Below, piece after piece: positions 8,177 through 18,518 of a stretch of DNA of 64,000 bases. The position numbers were made by a program, and so were the translations under genes. The stretch comes from Vibrio salinus (GTDB taxonomy: Bacteria; Pseudomonadota; Gammaproteobacteria; Enterobacterales; Vibrionaceae): assembly GCF_021272385.1 (NCBI RefSeq), contig NZ_JAJSDZ010000010.1, positions 868,001 through 932,000 on the forward strand, given 5' to 3'. The notes under the pieces were generated by a model. The model ran no database searches, had not been told where the DNA came from, and saw only the letters and a program-made list of their open reading frames with translations. Within the stretch, counting starts at the first letter, position 1, and each line of letters begins with the position of its first letter.

Positions 8177-9280
8177 ATGAGTATGAAAGAAATATGGAAA
8201 GCAGCTAATCCTAAAGGTCATCTGCTAACCGCTATCTCGTTTTTGATTCCAATTGTTTGTGGTGCTGGTTTTATTATTTCCATCGGGTTGTCCCTTGGAG
8301 GCTCGGTTCAAGATACTTTGGTTTCCGGGCAATTCAATATATGGGGAGTGCTGGCAACAATGGGAGCAAAAGCGCTTGGGCTTTTACCAGTTGTCATTGC
8401 TTGCGGAATTGCTGGTTCTATTGCTGGTAAGCCAGGTATAGCACCTGGTTTTGTAGTAGGCTTAGCTGCTAATGCAATTTCCGCCGGTTTCATTGGTGGT
8501 ATTCTAGGTGGTTATATTGCCGGTTACCTTGCTCTTGCCATCATCAAAAATGTCAAGGTACCAGGTTGGGCTAAAGGCTTAATGCCGACATTGATTGTTC
8601 CATTCTTTGCATCGATAATTAGTGGGCTGATTATGGTCTACATCATAGGGACTCCTGTTGGTATTTTTACCGAATCACTAACATCCTTTTTAAGAGGTAT
8701 GGGCTCTTCATCAAATTTAGTTTTAGGTGCTGTCATTGGAGCTTTGTGTATTGTTGATTTTGGCGGACCTATTAATAAAACGTGTTTTGCATTTGTGTTA
8801 ACGCTTCAAGCTCAAGGTATCAATGAACCAATCACTGCACTCCAGCTCGTTAACACAGCAACCCCCGTCGGTTTTGGCCTTGCTTATTTTATTGCCAAAC
8901 TTCTGCGTAAAAATATTTATAACTATGAAGAAATCGAAACCCTAAAATCGGCTGTTCCTATGGGAATAGTGAATATTGTCGAAGGTGCAATACCGGTCGT
9001 TATGAACGATATTGTTCGCGGTATTACTGCAGCAGCTATTGGTGGCGCGTGCGGTGGTGCGATCACTATGGTGTATGGCGCGGATGCAACTGTGCCTTTT
9101 GGAGGAATTTTCATGCTTCCCACAATGTCGAATCCATTAGCTGGCGCAATGGCATTACTCGTCAATATTTTAGTCACAGGGACTGTATATGCGCTGATTA
9201 AAAAAGATGTTCCTATTGATATTATCTCAGAGGATGATGAAGAGGAAGATATCAATTTAGATGATATTAAAATAAGTTAG
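8177..9280 (+). CDS. PTS sugar transporter subunit IIC, fructose family
   Basis: Integral membrane sugar-translocating subunit of 367 residues with about nine hydrophobic helices. It begins MSMKEIWKAANPKGHLLTAIS and carries family motifs such as IPIVCGAGFIISIG and VDFGGPINKTCFAF. I chose the ATG at 8177 because AGAGGG lies 8 bases upstream; a GTG nine bases earlier is part of that site. The C-terminus is a short acidic tail (SEDDEEEDINLDD). The IIA, IIB and IIC are separate polypeptides here. Substrate is not readable from sequence. Confidence 0.93.
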   Translation: MSMKEIWKAANPKGHLLTAISFLIPIVCGAGFIISIGLSLGGSVQDTLVSGQFNIWGVLATMGAKALGLLPVVIACGIAGSIAGKPGIAPGFVVGLAANAISAGFIGGILGGYIAGYLALAIIKNVKVPGWAKGLMPTLIVPFFASIISGLIMVYIIGTPVGIFTESLTSFLRGMGSSSNLVLGAVIGALCIVDFGGPINKTCFAFVLTLQAQGINEPITALQLVNTATPVGFGLAYFIAKLLRKNIYNYEEIETLKSAVPMGIVNIVEGAIPVVMNDIVRGITAAAIGGACGGAITMVYGADATVPFGGIFMLPTMSNPLAGAMALLVNILVTGTVYALIKKDVPIDIISEDDEEEDINLDDIKIS

Positions 9281-9337
9281 ATATACCCTGAAATACATTT
9301 AAAATATATCAAATCAATATATAAAACAAACATTGTA

Positions 9338-9406
9338 AAAACGGTCTAAATAATTAGGTTGATGAAATATTTTTCATCCTATTATTGGATAATGGACCGT
9401 TTTGTT
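9338..9406 (+). terminator. Nested hairpin between EIIC and the epimerase gene
   Basis: Outer arms AAACGGTC/GACCGTTT enclose an inner hairpin GATGAAA-TATT-TTTCATC, followed by a short T-rich stretch. It could be a partial terminator that lowers expression of the downstream metabolic genes, or an mRNA processing stop. It is 47 bases before the epimerase ATG. Confidence 0.5.
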
Positions 9407-9452
9407 TGAAATTTAACATATATTTATTTTTTTAAGAACGGATTTTATAAAT

Positions 9453-10199
9453 ATGAATAAACATATACATATTTCACCATCATTGATGACAATGGATCTT
9501 GATCAGTTTAAAGAGCAAATTACTTTTTTAAATAATAATGTGGATTCTTTTCATATTGATATAATGGATGGACATTTTGTTCCTAATCTTAGTTTATCTC
9601 CATGGTTTATTGAACAAACTCGTAAGCTAAGTAATAAAGAGATGTCTGCGCATTTAATGGTAACTGATCCTGTATTCTGGGTTCAGAAATTAATTAATAT
9701 AAAGTGCGAAGTCATCTGTATGCCCGCTGAACGAATAAATGGAATTGCCTTTAGGCTGATTGATCAAATACATGCGGCGGGACTAAAAGCTGGCGTAGTA
9801 TTAAATCCGGAGACTTCTGTTAGTGAAATCCTGCCATATATCGATGTTCTTGATAAGGTAACAATTATGACTGTTGATCCAGGGTTTGCGGGTCAGCGAT
9901 TTCTTGTAAAGATGTTAGATAAAATTACAGAATTAAGAAAGCTTCGTGAAGAGTACGGCTACCAGTACCTTATTGAAATGGACGGTTCAACCAATAAAGA
10001 ACATTGGAAAGTCATTCATGATGTAAAACCTGATATTTACGTCATTGGGCGTAGCGGACTTTTCAATTTGACAGATAATATTGAAAGTTCATGGCAACAA
10101 ATGGTTGCTGAGTTTGAAGAAACGACGGGAGAAAAATTTCTTCGGCTTCAATCTGACAAAGTGCCACACAGAGCAGAAGATGTCTCGTTATCCGCATAA
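9453..10199 (+). CDS. alsE: Ribulose-phosphate 3-epimerase family enzyme, AlsE-like (allulose-6-phosphate 3-epimerase)
   Basis: Cytosolic TIM-barrel epimerase of 248 residues. Metal ligands of the family are visible: H34 and D36 in HIDIMDGHF, H67 in AHLMV, and the Asp of EMDGS. It matches E. coli AlsE more closely than Rpe (INGIAFRLID, IMTVDPGFAGQ, IEMDGS). AlsE converts D-allulose 6-phosphate to fructose 6-phosphate; relatives act on ribulose 5-phosphate. In this operon it should act on the phosphosugar delivered by the PTS. Which of the two reactions applies is open. The C-terminal 20 residues extend beyond the barrel. Confidence 0.85.
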   Translation: MNKHIHISPSLMTMDLDQFKEQITFLNNNVDSFHIDIMDGHFVPNLSLSPWFIEQTRKLSNKEMSAHLMVTDPVFWVQKLINIKCEVICMPAERINGIAFRLIDQIHAAGLKAGVVLNPETSVSEILPYIDVLDKVTIMTVDPGFAGQRFLVKMLDKITELRKLREEYGYQYLIEMDGSTNKEHWKVIHDVKPDIYVIGRSGLFNLTDNIESSWQQMVAEFEETTGEKFLRLQSDKVPHRAEDVSLSA

Positions 10200-10345
10200 A
10201 ACTGAAGCATCAGTATTTGTAAGGAATGACGCAGAGTGATGTTATTAAATATGCATATCAGTATTCATTGACCTTGATTATTACCAATAAAATGAAATGC
10301 TCGACAGTGTACTAAACAAATGTCCAAAGAATAGGATGATCGGAA

Positions 10346-11302
10346 ATGAACAACAAATTGGAACAACTTCGTAAAATAACGACAGTAGTAGCAGATACTG
10401 GTGATATTGAAGCAATTGTTAAATATCAGCCTGAAGATGCAACAACTAACCCTTCTCTTATTCTTAAAGCTGCCCAAATTGCAAAATATACCCCGCTAAT
10501 CGAGCAGGCGATTGAATTTGCTGTGTCTCAAAGCAGAAATAAAACTCAACAAATAGAAGATGCTTGCGACATGCTTGCCGTTATCATTGGTAAAGAGATC
10601 CTGAAAATTGTTCCTGGACGTATTTCTACTGAAGTTGATGCACGCCTTTCTTTCGATACTCAGGCAAGTGTCGAAAAAGCCCGTAAGCTGGTAAAAATGT
10701 ATAACGATGCAGGTATCTCTAATAACCGTATTCTTATTAAATTGGCTTCAACTTGGGAAGGTATTCGTGCCAGTGAAATCCTGGAAAAAGAAGGTATCAA
10801 CTGTAACCTGACTCTTCTGTTTTCATTTGCTCAGGCTCGTGCATGTGCCGAAGCGGGGGTATTCCTGATCTCTCCTTTTGTTGGCCGTATTATGGATTGG
10901 TATAAAGCGAAAGACGGTCACACATACGAAGCCACGGAAGACCCTGGTGTTTTGTCTGTTGTTTCCATCTACAACTACTACAAAGAGCATGGCTATAAAA
11001 CGGTTGTTATGGGTGCAAGTTTTCGTAATATCGATGAAATTCTGGAACTGGCAGGTTGCGATCGTTTAACTATTTCTCCAGCACTTCTTTCTGAATTACA
11101 AGCAGCGGAAGGCGAAGTAACTGAGAAGTTAGTTGATTCTCAGGGTTGCAAAGAGCATCCAGCAGTAATGACCCACTCTGAATTCCTATGGGAACACAAT
11201 CAGGATGCAATGGCTGTTGAAAAACTTTCGGAAGGTATTCGTAACTTCGCTATCGATCAGGGAAAACTTGAAAAAATGATCGAAGCGAAGCTTTCATTAT
11301 AA
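10346..11302 (+). CDS. tal: Transaldolase
   Basis: Pentose phosphate enzyme that moves a dihydroxyacetone unit between sedoheptulose 7-phosphate and glyceraldehyde 3-phosphate. The 318 residues match the TalA/TalB subfamily (317 aa in E. coli). Present are DATTNPSL near residue 31, the Schiff-base lysine in [13 protein letters not shown] near residue 133, and [12 protein letters not shown] second transaldolase next to a PTS and transketolase points to a dedicated pathway copy rather than the housekeeping gene. Its ribosome site is AGGATGATCGGAA. Confidence 0.95.
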   Translation: MNNKLEQLRKITTVVADTGDIEAIVKYQPEDATTNPSLILKAAQIAKYTPLIEQAIEFAVSQSRNKTQQIEDACDMLAVIIGKEILKIVPGRISTEVDARLSFDTQASVEKARKLVKMYNDAGISNNRILIKLASTWEGIRASEILEKEGINCNLTLLFSFAQARACAEAGVFLISPFVGRIMDWYKAKDGHTYEATEDPGVLSVVSIYNYYKEHGYKTVVMGASFRNIDEILELAGCDRLTISPALLSELQAAEGEVTEKLVDSQGCKEHPAVMTHSEFLWEHNQDAMAVEKLSEGIRNFAIDQGKLEKMIEAKLSL

Positions 11303-11306
11303 CATC

Positions 11307-11340
11307 AGAAGTGAGAGCAACTCGCTTCTTCTTTTATTTT
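11307..11340 (+). terminator. Terminator or attenuator after transaldolase
   Basis: Stem AGAAGTGAG/CTCGCTTCT (one G-T pair) with a 5-base loop, followed by TCTTTTATTTT. It lies 70 bases before the transketolase start, so transketolase is reached by read-through or has its own promoter. Confidence 0.65.
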
Positions 11341-11410
11341 ATGCCGAATTCCTTTTTGAGCAGATTTTCTCTCTGCACACAGCAATATTCAATTTAATCG
11401 AGTAACGACT

Positions 11411-13408
11411 ATGAATCGCAAACAATTGGCTAATGCAATCCGAGCACTGAGCATGGACGGTGTACAAAAAGCCAACTCTGGACACCCAGGGGCTCCTATG
11501 GGGATGGCAGATATCGCCGAAGTTCTTTGGCGTGATCACCTGAACCACAACCCGAAAAACCCAAATTGGACTAACCGCGACCGCTTTATTCTATCAAATG
11601 GTCACAGCTCCATGTTGCTTTATTCTCTGCTTCATCTGACTGGATATAACCTTTCTATTGAGGACCTGAAAAATTTCCGCCAGTTGCATTCCAAAACACC
11701 TGGCCATCCTGAATACGGGTACGCTCCGGGTATTGAAACCACGACAGGTCCACTGGGTCAGGGCATGACTAATGCAGTGGGTATGGCAATAGCTGAACGT
11801 GCTTTGGCATCTCAGTTCAACCAGTCAGGATATGATATCGTTGACCACTTCACTTATACATTTATGGGAGATGGTTGCCTGATGGAAGGCATATCCCACG
11901 AAGCATGCTCGCTGGCAGGTACGCTTGGGCTAGGTAAGCTAATTGCGTTTTGGGATGACAACGGTATCTCTATCGATGGTGAAGTTGAAGGCTGGTTTTC
12001 TGATGATACACCCAAGCGTTTTGAAGCTTATGGTTGGCATGTCATTCCGGAAGTTGATGGCCATGATCCAAAAGCGATAAATACAGCGATTGAAGCAGCA
12101 AAAGCAGAGAGCGGCAAGCCTACACTGATATGCTGTAAGACAATTATCGGTTTTGGTTCACCAAACAAATCTGGTTCTCACGATTGCCATGGTGCCCCTT
12201 TGGGTCAAGATGAAATAACAGCAACACGTGAATTTCTAGGTTGGAACTATGGGCCATTCGAAATCCCGCCTGAAATTTATGCTGAGTGGGATGCAAAAGA
12301 AGTAGGTATAGCAAAAGAGAGAGCATGGGATGAGAAATTTGCATCGTATGCTGCAGCTTACCCTGAGTTGGCCGCTGAATTCAAGCGTCGCGTAAATGGA
12401 GAGCTGCCGGTAGAATGGGAAGTTACAACATCTGCAATTATCGCTGATCTTCAGGCAAACCCAATAAATATCGCATCGCGCAAAGCATCACAAAATGCAC
12501 TAGAAGCTTTCGGTAAGATGTTGCCAGAGTTTATGGGGGGCTCAGCTGATCTTGCTCCATCTAATCTGACTATGTGGTCTGGATCTAACTCACTAAATAA
12601 AAAAGATTTTTCTGGTAACTATATTCACTATGGTGTGCGTGAATTTGCTATGACAGCGATCATGAACGGTATTGCGTTGCACGGTGGTTTCGTTCCTTAT
12701 GGTGCAACCTTCCTGGTGTTTATGGAATACGCACGTAACGCCATGCGCATGGCCGCATTAATGAAGGTACAGAACATTCAGGTATATACTCACGATTCAA
12801 TCGGGCTGGGTGAAGATGGTCCGACGCACCAACCTGTCGAACAGATGGCTTCTCTTCGTATGACACCAAACATGAGTACATGGCGCCCTTGCGATCAAGT
12901 AGAATCAGCAGTTGCCTGGAAATATGCCATTGAGCGTAAAGACGGTCCAACTGCCCTGATCTGCTCCCGTCAGAATCTTACGCAGCAGGAACGTGGTGCT
13001 GAGCAGGTGTCTAATATTACGAAAGGTGGTTATGTACTGAAAGATTGTGCCGGGAAACCAGACCTTATCTTTATCGCAACCGGTTCTGAAGTGGAACTTG
13101 CTGTTGAAGCGGCAGTGAAGCTGACAGAAGATGACACGCTGGTTCGTGTCGTATCTATGCCATCAACAGATGTATTTGATGCTCAGGATAAATCATACCG
13201 TGACTCTGTTTTGCCATCTGATGTAACTGCTCGTGTGGCTATCGAAGCTGGTATAGCTGATTATTGGTACAAATATGTGGGCTTAAATGGTCGTATCGTT
13301 GGTATGACTTCATTCGGTGAGTCTGCTCCAGCAGGTGAATTATTCAGGCTATTCGGTTTCAGCATAGAGAACGTGGTTAAAGTAGCAAAAGAAGTTTTAA
13401 CCAAATAA
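11411..13408 (+). CDS. tkt: Transketolase
   Basis: Thiamine-diphosphate enzyme transferring two-carbon units between ketose and aldose phosphates. Its 665 residues equal the length of E. coli TktA/TktB. Motifs include [11 protein letters not shown] near the N-terminus, the ThDP-binding GDGCLMEG...N stretch, and the pyrimidine-domain [11 protein letters not shown]. With transaldolase and the epimerase it would carry a ketose phosphate into glycolysis. This is likely an inducible second copy, as tktB/talA is in E. coli. A strong terminator follows. Confidence 0.96.
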   Translation: MNRKQLANAIRALSMDGVQKANSGHPGAPMGMADIAEVLWRDHLNHNPKNPNWTNRDRFILSNGHSSMLLYSLLHLTGYNLSIEDLKNFRQLHSKTPGHPEYGYAPGIETTTGPLGQGMTNAVGMAIAERALASQFNQSGYDIVDHFTYTFMGDGCLMEGISHEACSLAGTLGLGKLIAFWDDNGISIDGEVEGWFSDDTPKRFEAYGWHVIPEVDGHDPKAINTAIEAAKAESGKPTLICCKTIIGFGSPNKSGSHDCHGAPLGQDEITATREFLGWNYGPFEIPPEIYAEWDAKEVGIAKERAWDEKFASYAAAYPELAAEFKRRVNGELPVEWEVTTSAIIADLQANPINIASRKASQNALEAFGKMLPEFMGGSADLAPSNLTMWSGSNSLNKKDFSGNYIHYGVREFAMTAIMNGIALHGGFVPYGATFLVFMEYARNAMRMAALMKVQNIQVYTHDSIGLGEDGPTHQPVEQMASLRMTPNMSTWRPCDQVESAVAWKYAIERKDGPTALICSRQNLTQQERGAEQVSNITKGGYVLKDCAGKPDLIFIATGSEVELAVEAAVKLTEDDTLVRVVSMPSTDVFDAQDKSYRDSVLPSDVTARVAIEAGIADYWYKYVGLNGRIVGMTSFGESAPAGELFRLFGFSIENVVKVAKEVLTK

Positions 13409-13443
13409 TTTATTTTATGCTGTTAAAGTGTAGGTAAGTGAAT

Positions 13444-13477
13444 TGCCAACTTTTTTATAAAGTTGGCATTTTTTATT
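13444..13477 (+). terminator. Rho-independent terminator after transketolase
   Basis: Perfect 10-bp stem TGCCAACTTT/AAAGTTGGCA with a 5-base loop and a TTTTTTATT tail. It separates the sugar locus from the cobalamin operon. Confidence 0.85.
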
Positions 13478-13588
13478 CAATTTGGAGAAGAGAAAATCCT
13501 CAGCGTAATTATGAAATAACGTAGATAGATGATGCTATTACCTTGTTTTTTAAACTGATCATGGTATTTTCATTTTACAAGCAGTCAG

Positions 13589-13728
13589 GCTCTGTCCGGT
13601 AAGTCAGTTAGAGCTTTTTATTTTGTTTATCTCAGCCTCATTGTTGATGAAGTTGAACCGTCGTTTCCATGTCAGAGGGAGATGGTCAGGCTGCGTTTAC
13701 TTGCCGGATATCGGTTTAGTACGCTGAG
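13589..13728 (+). promoter_or_regulatory. Structured leader upstream of cbiA, possible cobalamin-responsive element
   Basis: The 300-base gap before cbiA has no gene but has structure. GCTCT/AGAGC (13589-13593, 13610-13614) is followed by TTTTTATTTT and could be a weak terminator. CTCAGC at 13631 can pair with GCTGAG at 13723, or CAGCCT at 13633 can pair with AGGCTG at 13688; the two pairings exclude each other. Between them lies TTTACTTGCCGGATATCGG (from about 13695), resembling a B12 box and sharing TTTACTT-CCGG-AT with the cobD leader. The other conserved riboswitch parts are not clear. Confidence 0.35.
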
Positions 13729-13778
13729 CGTTGCCAAAATACCGTCTGAATCATCAGAATGAAGAGAAAGTGAACAGT

Positions 13779-15152
13779 ATGAAAGCCTTGTTAATTGGTG
13801 GGACAAACAGTGGTAGTGGCAAAACCACGATGACACTTGGGATTTTAAGAGCGCTGAGCCGCCGGGGACTGACTGTTCAGCCGTTTAAAGTCGGTCCGGA
13901 TTACATTGACACCTCCTGGCATACCCATGTCTGCGGTACTAAGTCACGCAATTTAGATGCTTTCATGGTGCCGGAAAAACAATTATTTGATTCGTTTTAT
14001 TATCACTCGTCAAAGGTCTATATTAGCGTTATAGAAGGTGTAATGGGGCTCTATGATGGGTATGGCACCGATCCTTATTACTGCAGCAGTGCCGGTATGG
14101 CGAAGTCACTTGGGTGTCCGGTTATTCTGACATTGGATGGTAAGGCTGTGTCTACGTCAGCGGCAGCGACGGTTCTTGGCTTTCAGAAAATGGACCCGCA
14201 ATTAAACATTGCCGGAGTGTTATTAAATAACGTCTCGACGGCCACGCATTTTGAACTGATTAAAACGGCAATTGAGAAATATTGTCACATTCCTGTGCTC
14301 GGGCGCTTGCCAAAATTGCCTGACATTGAATTACCTTCCCGCCACCTTGGTTTAGTCACCGTATCCGAACAAGCCGAGTTTTCCGATAAATGGGACCAGC
14401 TTGCCGATGCGATGGAAGCGCATGTGGATTTGGATAAACTGATAGACATTGCCAGCCTTAACCGCCCGGAGACGTATCGTCATCCGATTCCTGAAGTGCT
14501 GATTGATAAAGGTAAAGGGCTGACACTGGCGCTTGCTCACGATGATGCGTTTAATTTTTATTACGAGGACAATCTGGAATTTCTGACCGCGACTGGGGTT
14601 GAGATTATTCCGTTTAGTCCGCTTAAAGATCCATCCTTACCGGATGCGGATTTAATCTATCTGGGTGGTGGTTATCCGGAAGTTTATGCTGAAGAACTTG
14701 CAAGAAATTCCGGGTTGTTTTCTGCCCTTCGAAAAGCTCATGATGATGGAAAGGCGATTCTGGCGGAATGTGGTGGTTTGATGTATTTGGGTGAGTCCAT
14801 CGAAGATCTTCAGGGGAAGGTTCACAGAATGTCTGGCATATTTCCCGGACACAGTTATATGACGTCATCGCTAAAACGGTTTGGTTATTGTTCAGCCCGT
14901 GCAGAAAGCGATACCTTGCTAGCGGCTCGTGGTGAGTCCATCCGCGGACATGAATTTCATTATTCCGATTTTAAAACTACCCTTGATCCGGTCCTGACGT
15001 TGACAAAAGAACGTGACGGAAAAGAATTAAGCCGGTGGCAGGGAGGATATCAACAGAAAAATACGTTTGGGAGCTACTTGCATATTCACTTTGCTCAGAA
15101 TCCGCAATTGATACTGAACTGGCTGAACGTGGCAAGGCAGGTTGATTCATGA
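13779..15152 (+). CDS. cbiA: Cobyrinate a,c-diamide synthase CbiA
   Basis: ATP- and glutamine-dependent amidation of the a and c carboxylates of cobyrinic acid in the anaerobic pathway. The P-loop is GGTNSGSGKTT (residues 7-17). The class I glutamine-amidotransferase cysteine is in AILAECGGLMYLGE. With the ATG at 13779 the protein has 457 residues, against 459 in Salmonella; an in-frame upstream ATG at 13731 adds 16 residues unlike the family. It is first gene of a 14-gene operon in Salmonella order. Its stop overlaps the cbiB start (ATGA). Confidence 0.95.
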   Translation: MKALLIGGTNSGSGKTTMTLGILRALSRRGLTVQPFKVGPDYIDTSWHTHVCGTKSRNLDAFMVPEKQLFDSFYYHSSKVYISVIEGVMGLYDGYGTDPYYCSSAGMAKSLGCPVILTLDGKAVSTSAAATVLGFQKMDPQLNIAGVLLNNVSTATHFELIKTAIEKYCHIPVLGRLPKLPDIELPSRHLGLVTVSEQAEFSDKWDQLADAMEAHVDLDKLIDIASLNRPETYRHPIPEVLIDKGKGLTLALAHDDAFNFYYEDNLEFLTATGVEIIPFSPLKDPSLPDADLIYLGGGYPEVYAEELARNSGLFSALRKAHDDGKAILAECGGLMYLGESIEDLQGKVHRMSGIFPGHSYMTSSLKRFGYCSARAESDTLLAARGESIRGHEFHYSDFKTTLDPVLTLTKERDGKELSRWQGGYQQKNTFGSYLHIHFAQNPQLILNWLNVARQVDS

Positions 15153-16093
15153 GCGTCATCATCTATGTTCTGGCGTTCGTTATCGATTTGATGTTGGGTG
15201 ATCCTCAGAACTGGCCGCATCCGGTCAGGTGGATTGGCAATGCCATTCATTATACGGAGCGAAGATTGCGGGACGCCTGTTCAGGACAAGGCCGTTTGCA
15301 GGTTGCCGGGTTGATATTATGGGTTGTGATCGTCTTTGGTAGTTACATTGTCACTTATTCGATTGTCCAGTTTTGTTCCGGTATTCATTGGCTGTTAGGT
15401 AGCCTGGTTGAATTGTGGCTGGCTTATACCGTGCTGGCAACCCGCTGCCTCAGTGACTGTGCGAAGCAGGTGTTTGATGCTTTGTGTACCGGGGATATTG
15501 CCGAAAGCCGCAGGCAGTTATCCTACATCGTGGGCCGGGATACCTCACAGCTGAATCGCATTCAGATCACAAAGGCGGTCATTGAAACCGTTGCAGAAAA
15601 TACAGTAGATGGGGTGATAGCGCCCTTATTTTATTTGTTTATCGGTGGTGTCCCGCTGGCAATGGCCTATAAAGCGGTGAATACTCTGGATTCGATGGTC
15701 GGGTATAAGAATGAAAAATACGCGGAAATGGGCTATTTCTCCGCGAAGCTGGATGACGTCGCCAATTATATTCCGGCGCGGTTAAGCTGGTTAGTGTTTT
15801 CTCTGGCGGCAAAACTGACCGGTGGAGATTCCATGAATGCCTTGAAAATCGGCTGGCGGGACAGAAAAAATCACAAAAGCCCGAATTGTGCATGGCCTGA
15901 GGGGACCGTTGCGGGGGCTCTCGGCGTTCGTCTCGGTGGGCCAAATGTCTATTTCGGTCAGTTGGTTGACAAACCCTGGATAGGTGATGAGGTCAGGGAA
16001 GTCAATCCACAGGATATATTGATTTCAATACGTATGATGTATGTTGCAGCTTCAGTGACAGTCGTACTTTTTTGCCTGATGTACTGGGTGTAA
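15149..16093 (+). CDS. cbiB: Adenosylcobinamide-phosphate synthase CbiB
   Basis: Inner-membrane enzyme that joins aminopropanol phosphate (made by CobD and PduX, encoded at 2-4 kb) to adenosylcobyric acid. The 314 residues begin with the family motif FVIDLMLGDPQNWPHPVRWIG. They include RCLSDCA, VGRDTSQLN, ETVAENTVDGVIAPLFY and the late DILISIRMMYVA. Several hydrophobic helices are visible. It starts inside the cbiA stop by ATGA coupling. Confidence 0.95.
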   Translation: MSVIIYVLAFVIDLMLGDPQNWPHPVRWIGNAIHYTERRLRDACSGQGRLQVAGLILWVVIVFGSYIVTYSIVQFCSGIHWLLGSLVELWLAYTVLATRCLSDCAKQVFDALCTGDIAESRRQLSYIVGRDTSQLNRIQITKAVIETVAENTVDGVIAPLFYLFIGGVPLAMAYKAVNTLDSMVGYKNEKYAEMGYFSAKLDDVANYIPARLSWLVFSLAAKLTGGDSMNALKIGWRDRKNHKSPNCAWPEGTVAGALGVRLGGPNVYFGQLVDKPWIGDEVREVNPQDILISIRMMYVAASVTVVLFCLMYWV

Positions 16094-16120
16094 ATTAAGA
16101 GAAAGGAGGCATAGAAGACG

Positions 16121-16765
16121 ATGGACTATATTAAACAGCCACAAAAAATTGAAGAACAAAGTTTTGCCATTATTTCTGACATTATTGAGTCTGACTACCC
16201 GGATTACCGGTTTCGGAATCCGTTAGAAGAGAAAATCATTAAGCGGGTAATTCATACGACAGCAGACTTTGACTGGCTTGATATTCTGAAGTTTTCAGAC
16301 GGTGCCCTTGATATCATCTCCGGTATTTTAAACGGAGGGGGAACCTTGTATACGGATACAACCATGGTGATGTCCGGGATCAATAAACGTGTTCTTGCTC
16401 AGTTAAACTGTGATGTACGGTGTTATATCGCCGAAACCAATGTGGCGGCGATAGCGAAAGAAAACCAGATCACCCGTTCGATGGCAGCGGTGGATAAGGC
16501 CCTGAATGAAGGCGGCGATAAACTGTTTATCTTCGGTAATGCCCCGACGGCGTTGTTCCGACTTCTTGAAAACCAAGACGAGTTGAAAGGCAAGACGGCT
16601 GTCATTGGGGTACCGGTTGGTTTTGTGGGCGCGGCCGAATCGAAACAGGCGCTATCCGAAAGTGATTTTCCGTTTATAACGGCACAGGGACGAAAGGGCG
16701 GGAGCAACATAGCCGCGGCTATCGTCAACGCCATTTTGTACCATATCCGGGATAATCAGGAATGA
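16121..16765 (+). CDS. cbiC: Cobalt-precorrin-8 methylmutase CbiC
   Basis: Moves the C11 methyl group to C12, converting cobalt-precorrin-8 to cobyrinic acid. The 214 residues hold the catalytic histidine H45 in IHTTADFDW. They also have [23 protein letters not shown] and the C-terminal [16 protein letters not shown] strong AAAGGAGG site precedes it after a 27-base gap from cbiB. It overlaps cbiD by ATGA. Confidence 0.95.
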   Translation: MDYIKQPQKIEEQSFAIISDIIESDYPDYRFRNPLEEKIIKRVIHTTADFDWLDILKFSDGALDIISGILNGGGTLYTDTTMVMSGINKRVLAQLNCDVRCYIAETNVAAIAKENQITRSMAAVDKALNEGGDKLFIFGNAPTALFRLLENQDELKGKTAVIGVPVGFVGAAESKQALSESDFPFITAQGRKGGSNIAAAIVNAILYHIRDNQE

Positions 16766-17904
16766 GTGACCACGAGTCTCTGTTGGCACCGGTCTGGAAA
16801 AAAGGGAAAGCCTACCGGAAAGGCTACACCACCGGATCCTGTGCCACTGCTGCCGCCAAAGTCGCTTGTCTGATGCTGCTCAGACAGCAGATCATTCATC
16901 AGGTTGAAATCACTACACCGGCGGGAATTTCTCTGACATTGAATGTCGAATCGCCATCGGTCACGGGTGAACATCAGGCCGTCGCCGCTATCCGCAAAGA
17001 TGGGGGGGATGATGTCGACGCGACTCACGGCATGTTGATTTTTGCCCGTGTTCATCTACGGGACGATGCTGACATTGTGATCCACGGCGGCGAGGGCATC
17101 GGGGTGGTGACGAAACCGGGAGTCGGATTGCCGGTCGGAGTCGCGGCCATCAATAAAACCCCCCGGCATACTATCGAACAGGCCGTTCGTGATGTGATTG
17201 GCCCGGCAAGAGGTGTGGACATTGAAATTTTTGCGCCAGAGGGTGTGGAACGGGCCAAACAAACGTACAACGGGCGTTTAGGAATAGAAGGTGGCATTTC
17301 GATTATCGGCACAACCGGGATTGTCACCCCGATGTCGGAGGAGAGCTGGAAACGCTCGCTTTCCATCGAATTAGAACAGAAAAAAGCCATGGGAATCGAT
17401 AAAGTGGTGCTGGTCCCCGGTAATTACGGTGAACGGTTTGTGACTCAGCAATTAACCATTTCACCTGAACGGGTCGTAACCATGAGCAATTTTGTCGGTT
17501 TTATGCTTCAGGAAGCCGAACGTCTGGAGTTTCAGCACGTGGTACTGGCCGGACATTTAGGCAAACTGATTAAAGTCGCGGCCGGTGTTTTTCATACGCA
17601 TTCCCATATTGCGGATGCCCGGATGGAAACGCTGATAACGCATCTTGCCCTGATGGGGATGGATCAAAAGCGTCTGCAGGCAATCTACGATTGCAATACG
17701 ACAGAAGAGGCGATGGGTATTATTGAAGAATGTGGAATGATCGCGGTTTATGATCGGATTGCCAGTGTGATTGTCGGGCGAATTGAGCAAATGTTCCGGT
17801 ATGCGAAAAAACCATTGCAGTGCGATGTCATTTTGTTCTCAATGGATAATCAGCTTCTTGGCAGCAACAGACATCCGTATGATATTGTGAGGGAGATGAA
17901 ATGA
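16762..17904 (+). CDS. cbiD: Cobalt-precorrin-5B C1-methyltransferase CbiD
   Basis: Methylates C1 of cobalt-precorrin-5B, a step specific to the anaerobic (early cobalt) route. The 380 residues carry the family opening [17 protein letters not shown] and [20 protein letters not shown] later stretch is [11 protein letters not shown]. Length agrees with Salmonella CbiD (379). ATGA overlaps link it to cbiC and cbiE. Confidence 0.95.
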   Translation: MSDHESLLAPVWKKGKAYRKGYTTGSCATAAAKVACLMLLRQQIIHQVEITTPAGISLTLNVESPSVTGEHQAVAAIRKDGGDDVDATHGMLIFARVHLRDDADIVIHGGEGIGVVTKPGVGLPVGVAAINKTPRHTIEQAVRDVIGPARGVDIEIFAPEGVERAKQTYNGRLGIEGGISIIGTTGIVTPMSEESWKRSLSIELEQKKAMGIDKVVLVPGNYGERFVTQQLTISPERVVTMSNFVGFMLQEAERLEFQHVVLAGHLGKLIKVAAGVFHTHSHIADARMETLITHLALMGMDQKRLQAIYDCNTTEEAMGIIEECGMIAVYDRIASVIVGRIEQMFRYAKKPLQCDVILFSMDNQLLGSNRHPYDIVREMK

Positions 17905-18518
17905 TATCTGTAGTAGGAATTGGTCCCGGAGAGCGGAAACTGCTCACGGTTAGCGCTATCGAAACGATTGAACAGGCCGATTTACTGGTCGGCTGGAAAC
18001 GGGTTCTGGAATTGTTTCCCGATGTTCTTTGCGAGAAAGCGCAGATCGGATGTGATCTCAATGCGTTAATGGAACTATTGAAAACCAGTATACACCGGAA
18101 CGTTGTGGTGTTGGCATCCGGAGATCCGTTATTGTTTGGTGTCGGAAAACGAATTTCAGAGACGTTTGGTCCGGATCAGTGTCGTTTTATCAATGGAATC
18201 AGCGCTGTGCAGTACATGTTTGGCCGTATTGGACTGGATATGAACGATGTGTATCTCACCAGCAGCCATGGAAAGCAGCCGGATTATGATTTGATTGCCC
18301 GTTTAAGCAAAGTGGCTATCGTAACGGATAAAGAAAACGGGCCTTATGAGATAGCCTGTGAAATGAAAGCCAGAAGTACCTCATTTACTATGTATGTTGG
18401 GGAAAATTTATCTTATTCCGGAGAAAGGATTGAACAGTATGACCTGACAGCGTCATTACCTCCCCGGGATAAAGCGTATCAGTTAAATGTGGTGGTGCTG
18501 AACAATGAAAGACAGTGA
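17901..18518 (+). CDS. cbiE: Cobalt-precorrin-7 C5-methyltransferase CbiE
   Basis: SAM-dependent tetrapyrrole methylase acting at C5. The N-terminal [11 protein letters not shown] and the central [13 protein letters not shown] are the class III methyltransferase signatures. Length is 205 residues. CbiE works with CbiT, encoded next as a separate protein overlapping by 14 bases; in aerobic producers the two are fused as CobL. Confidence 0.94.
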   Translation: MISVVGIGPGERKLLTVSAIETIEQADLLVGWKRVLELFPDVLCEKAQIGCDLNALMELLKTSIHRNVVVLASGDPLLFGVGKRISETFGPDQCRFINGISAVQYMFGRIGLDMNDVYLTSSHGKQPDYDLIARLSKVAIVTDKENGPYEIACEMKARSTSFTMYVGENLSYSGERIEQYDLTASLPPRDKAYQLNVVVLNNERQ

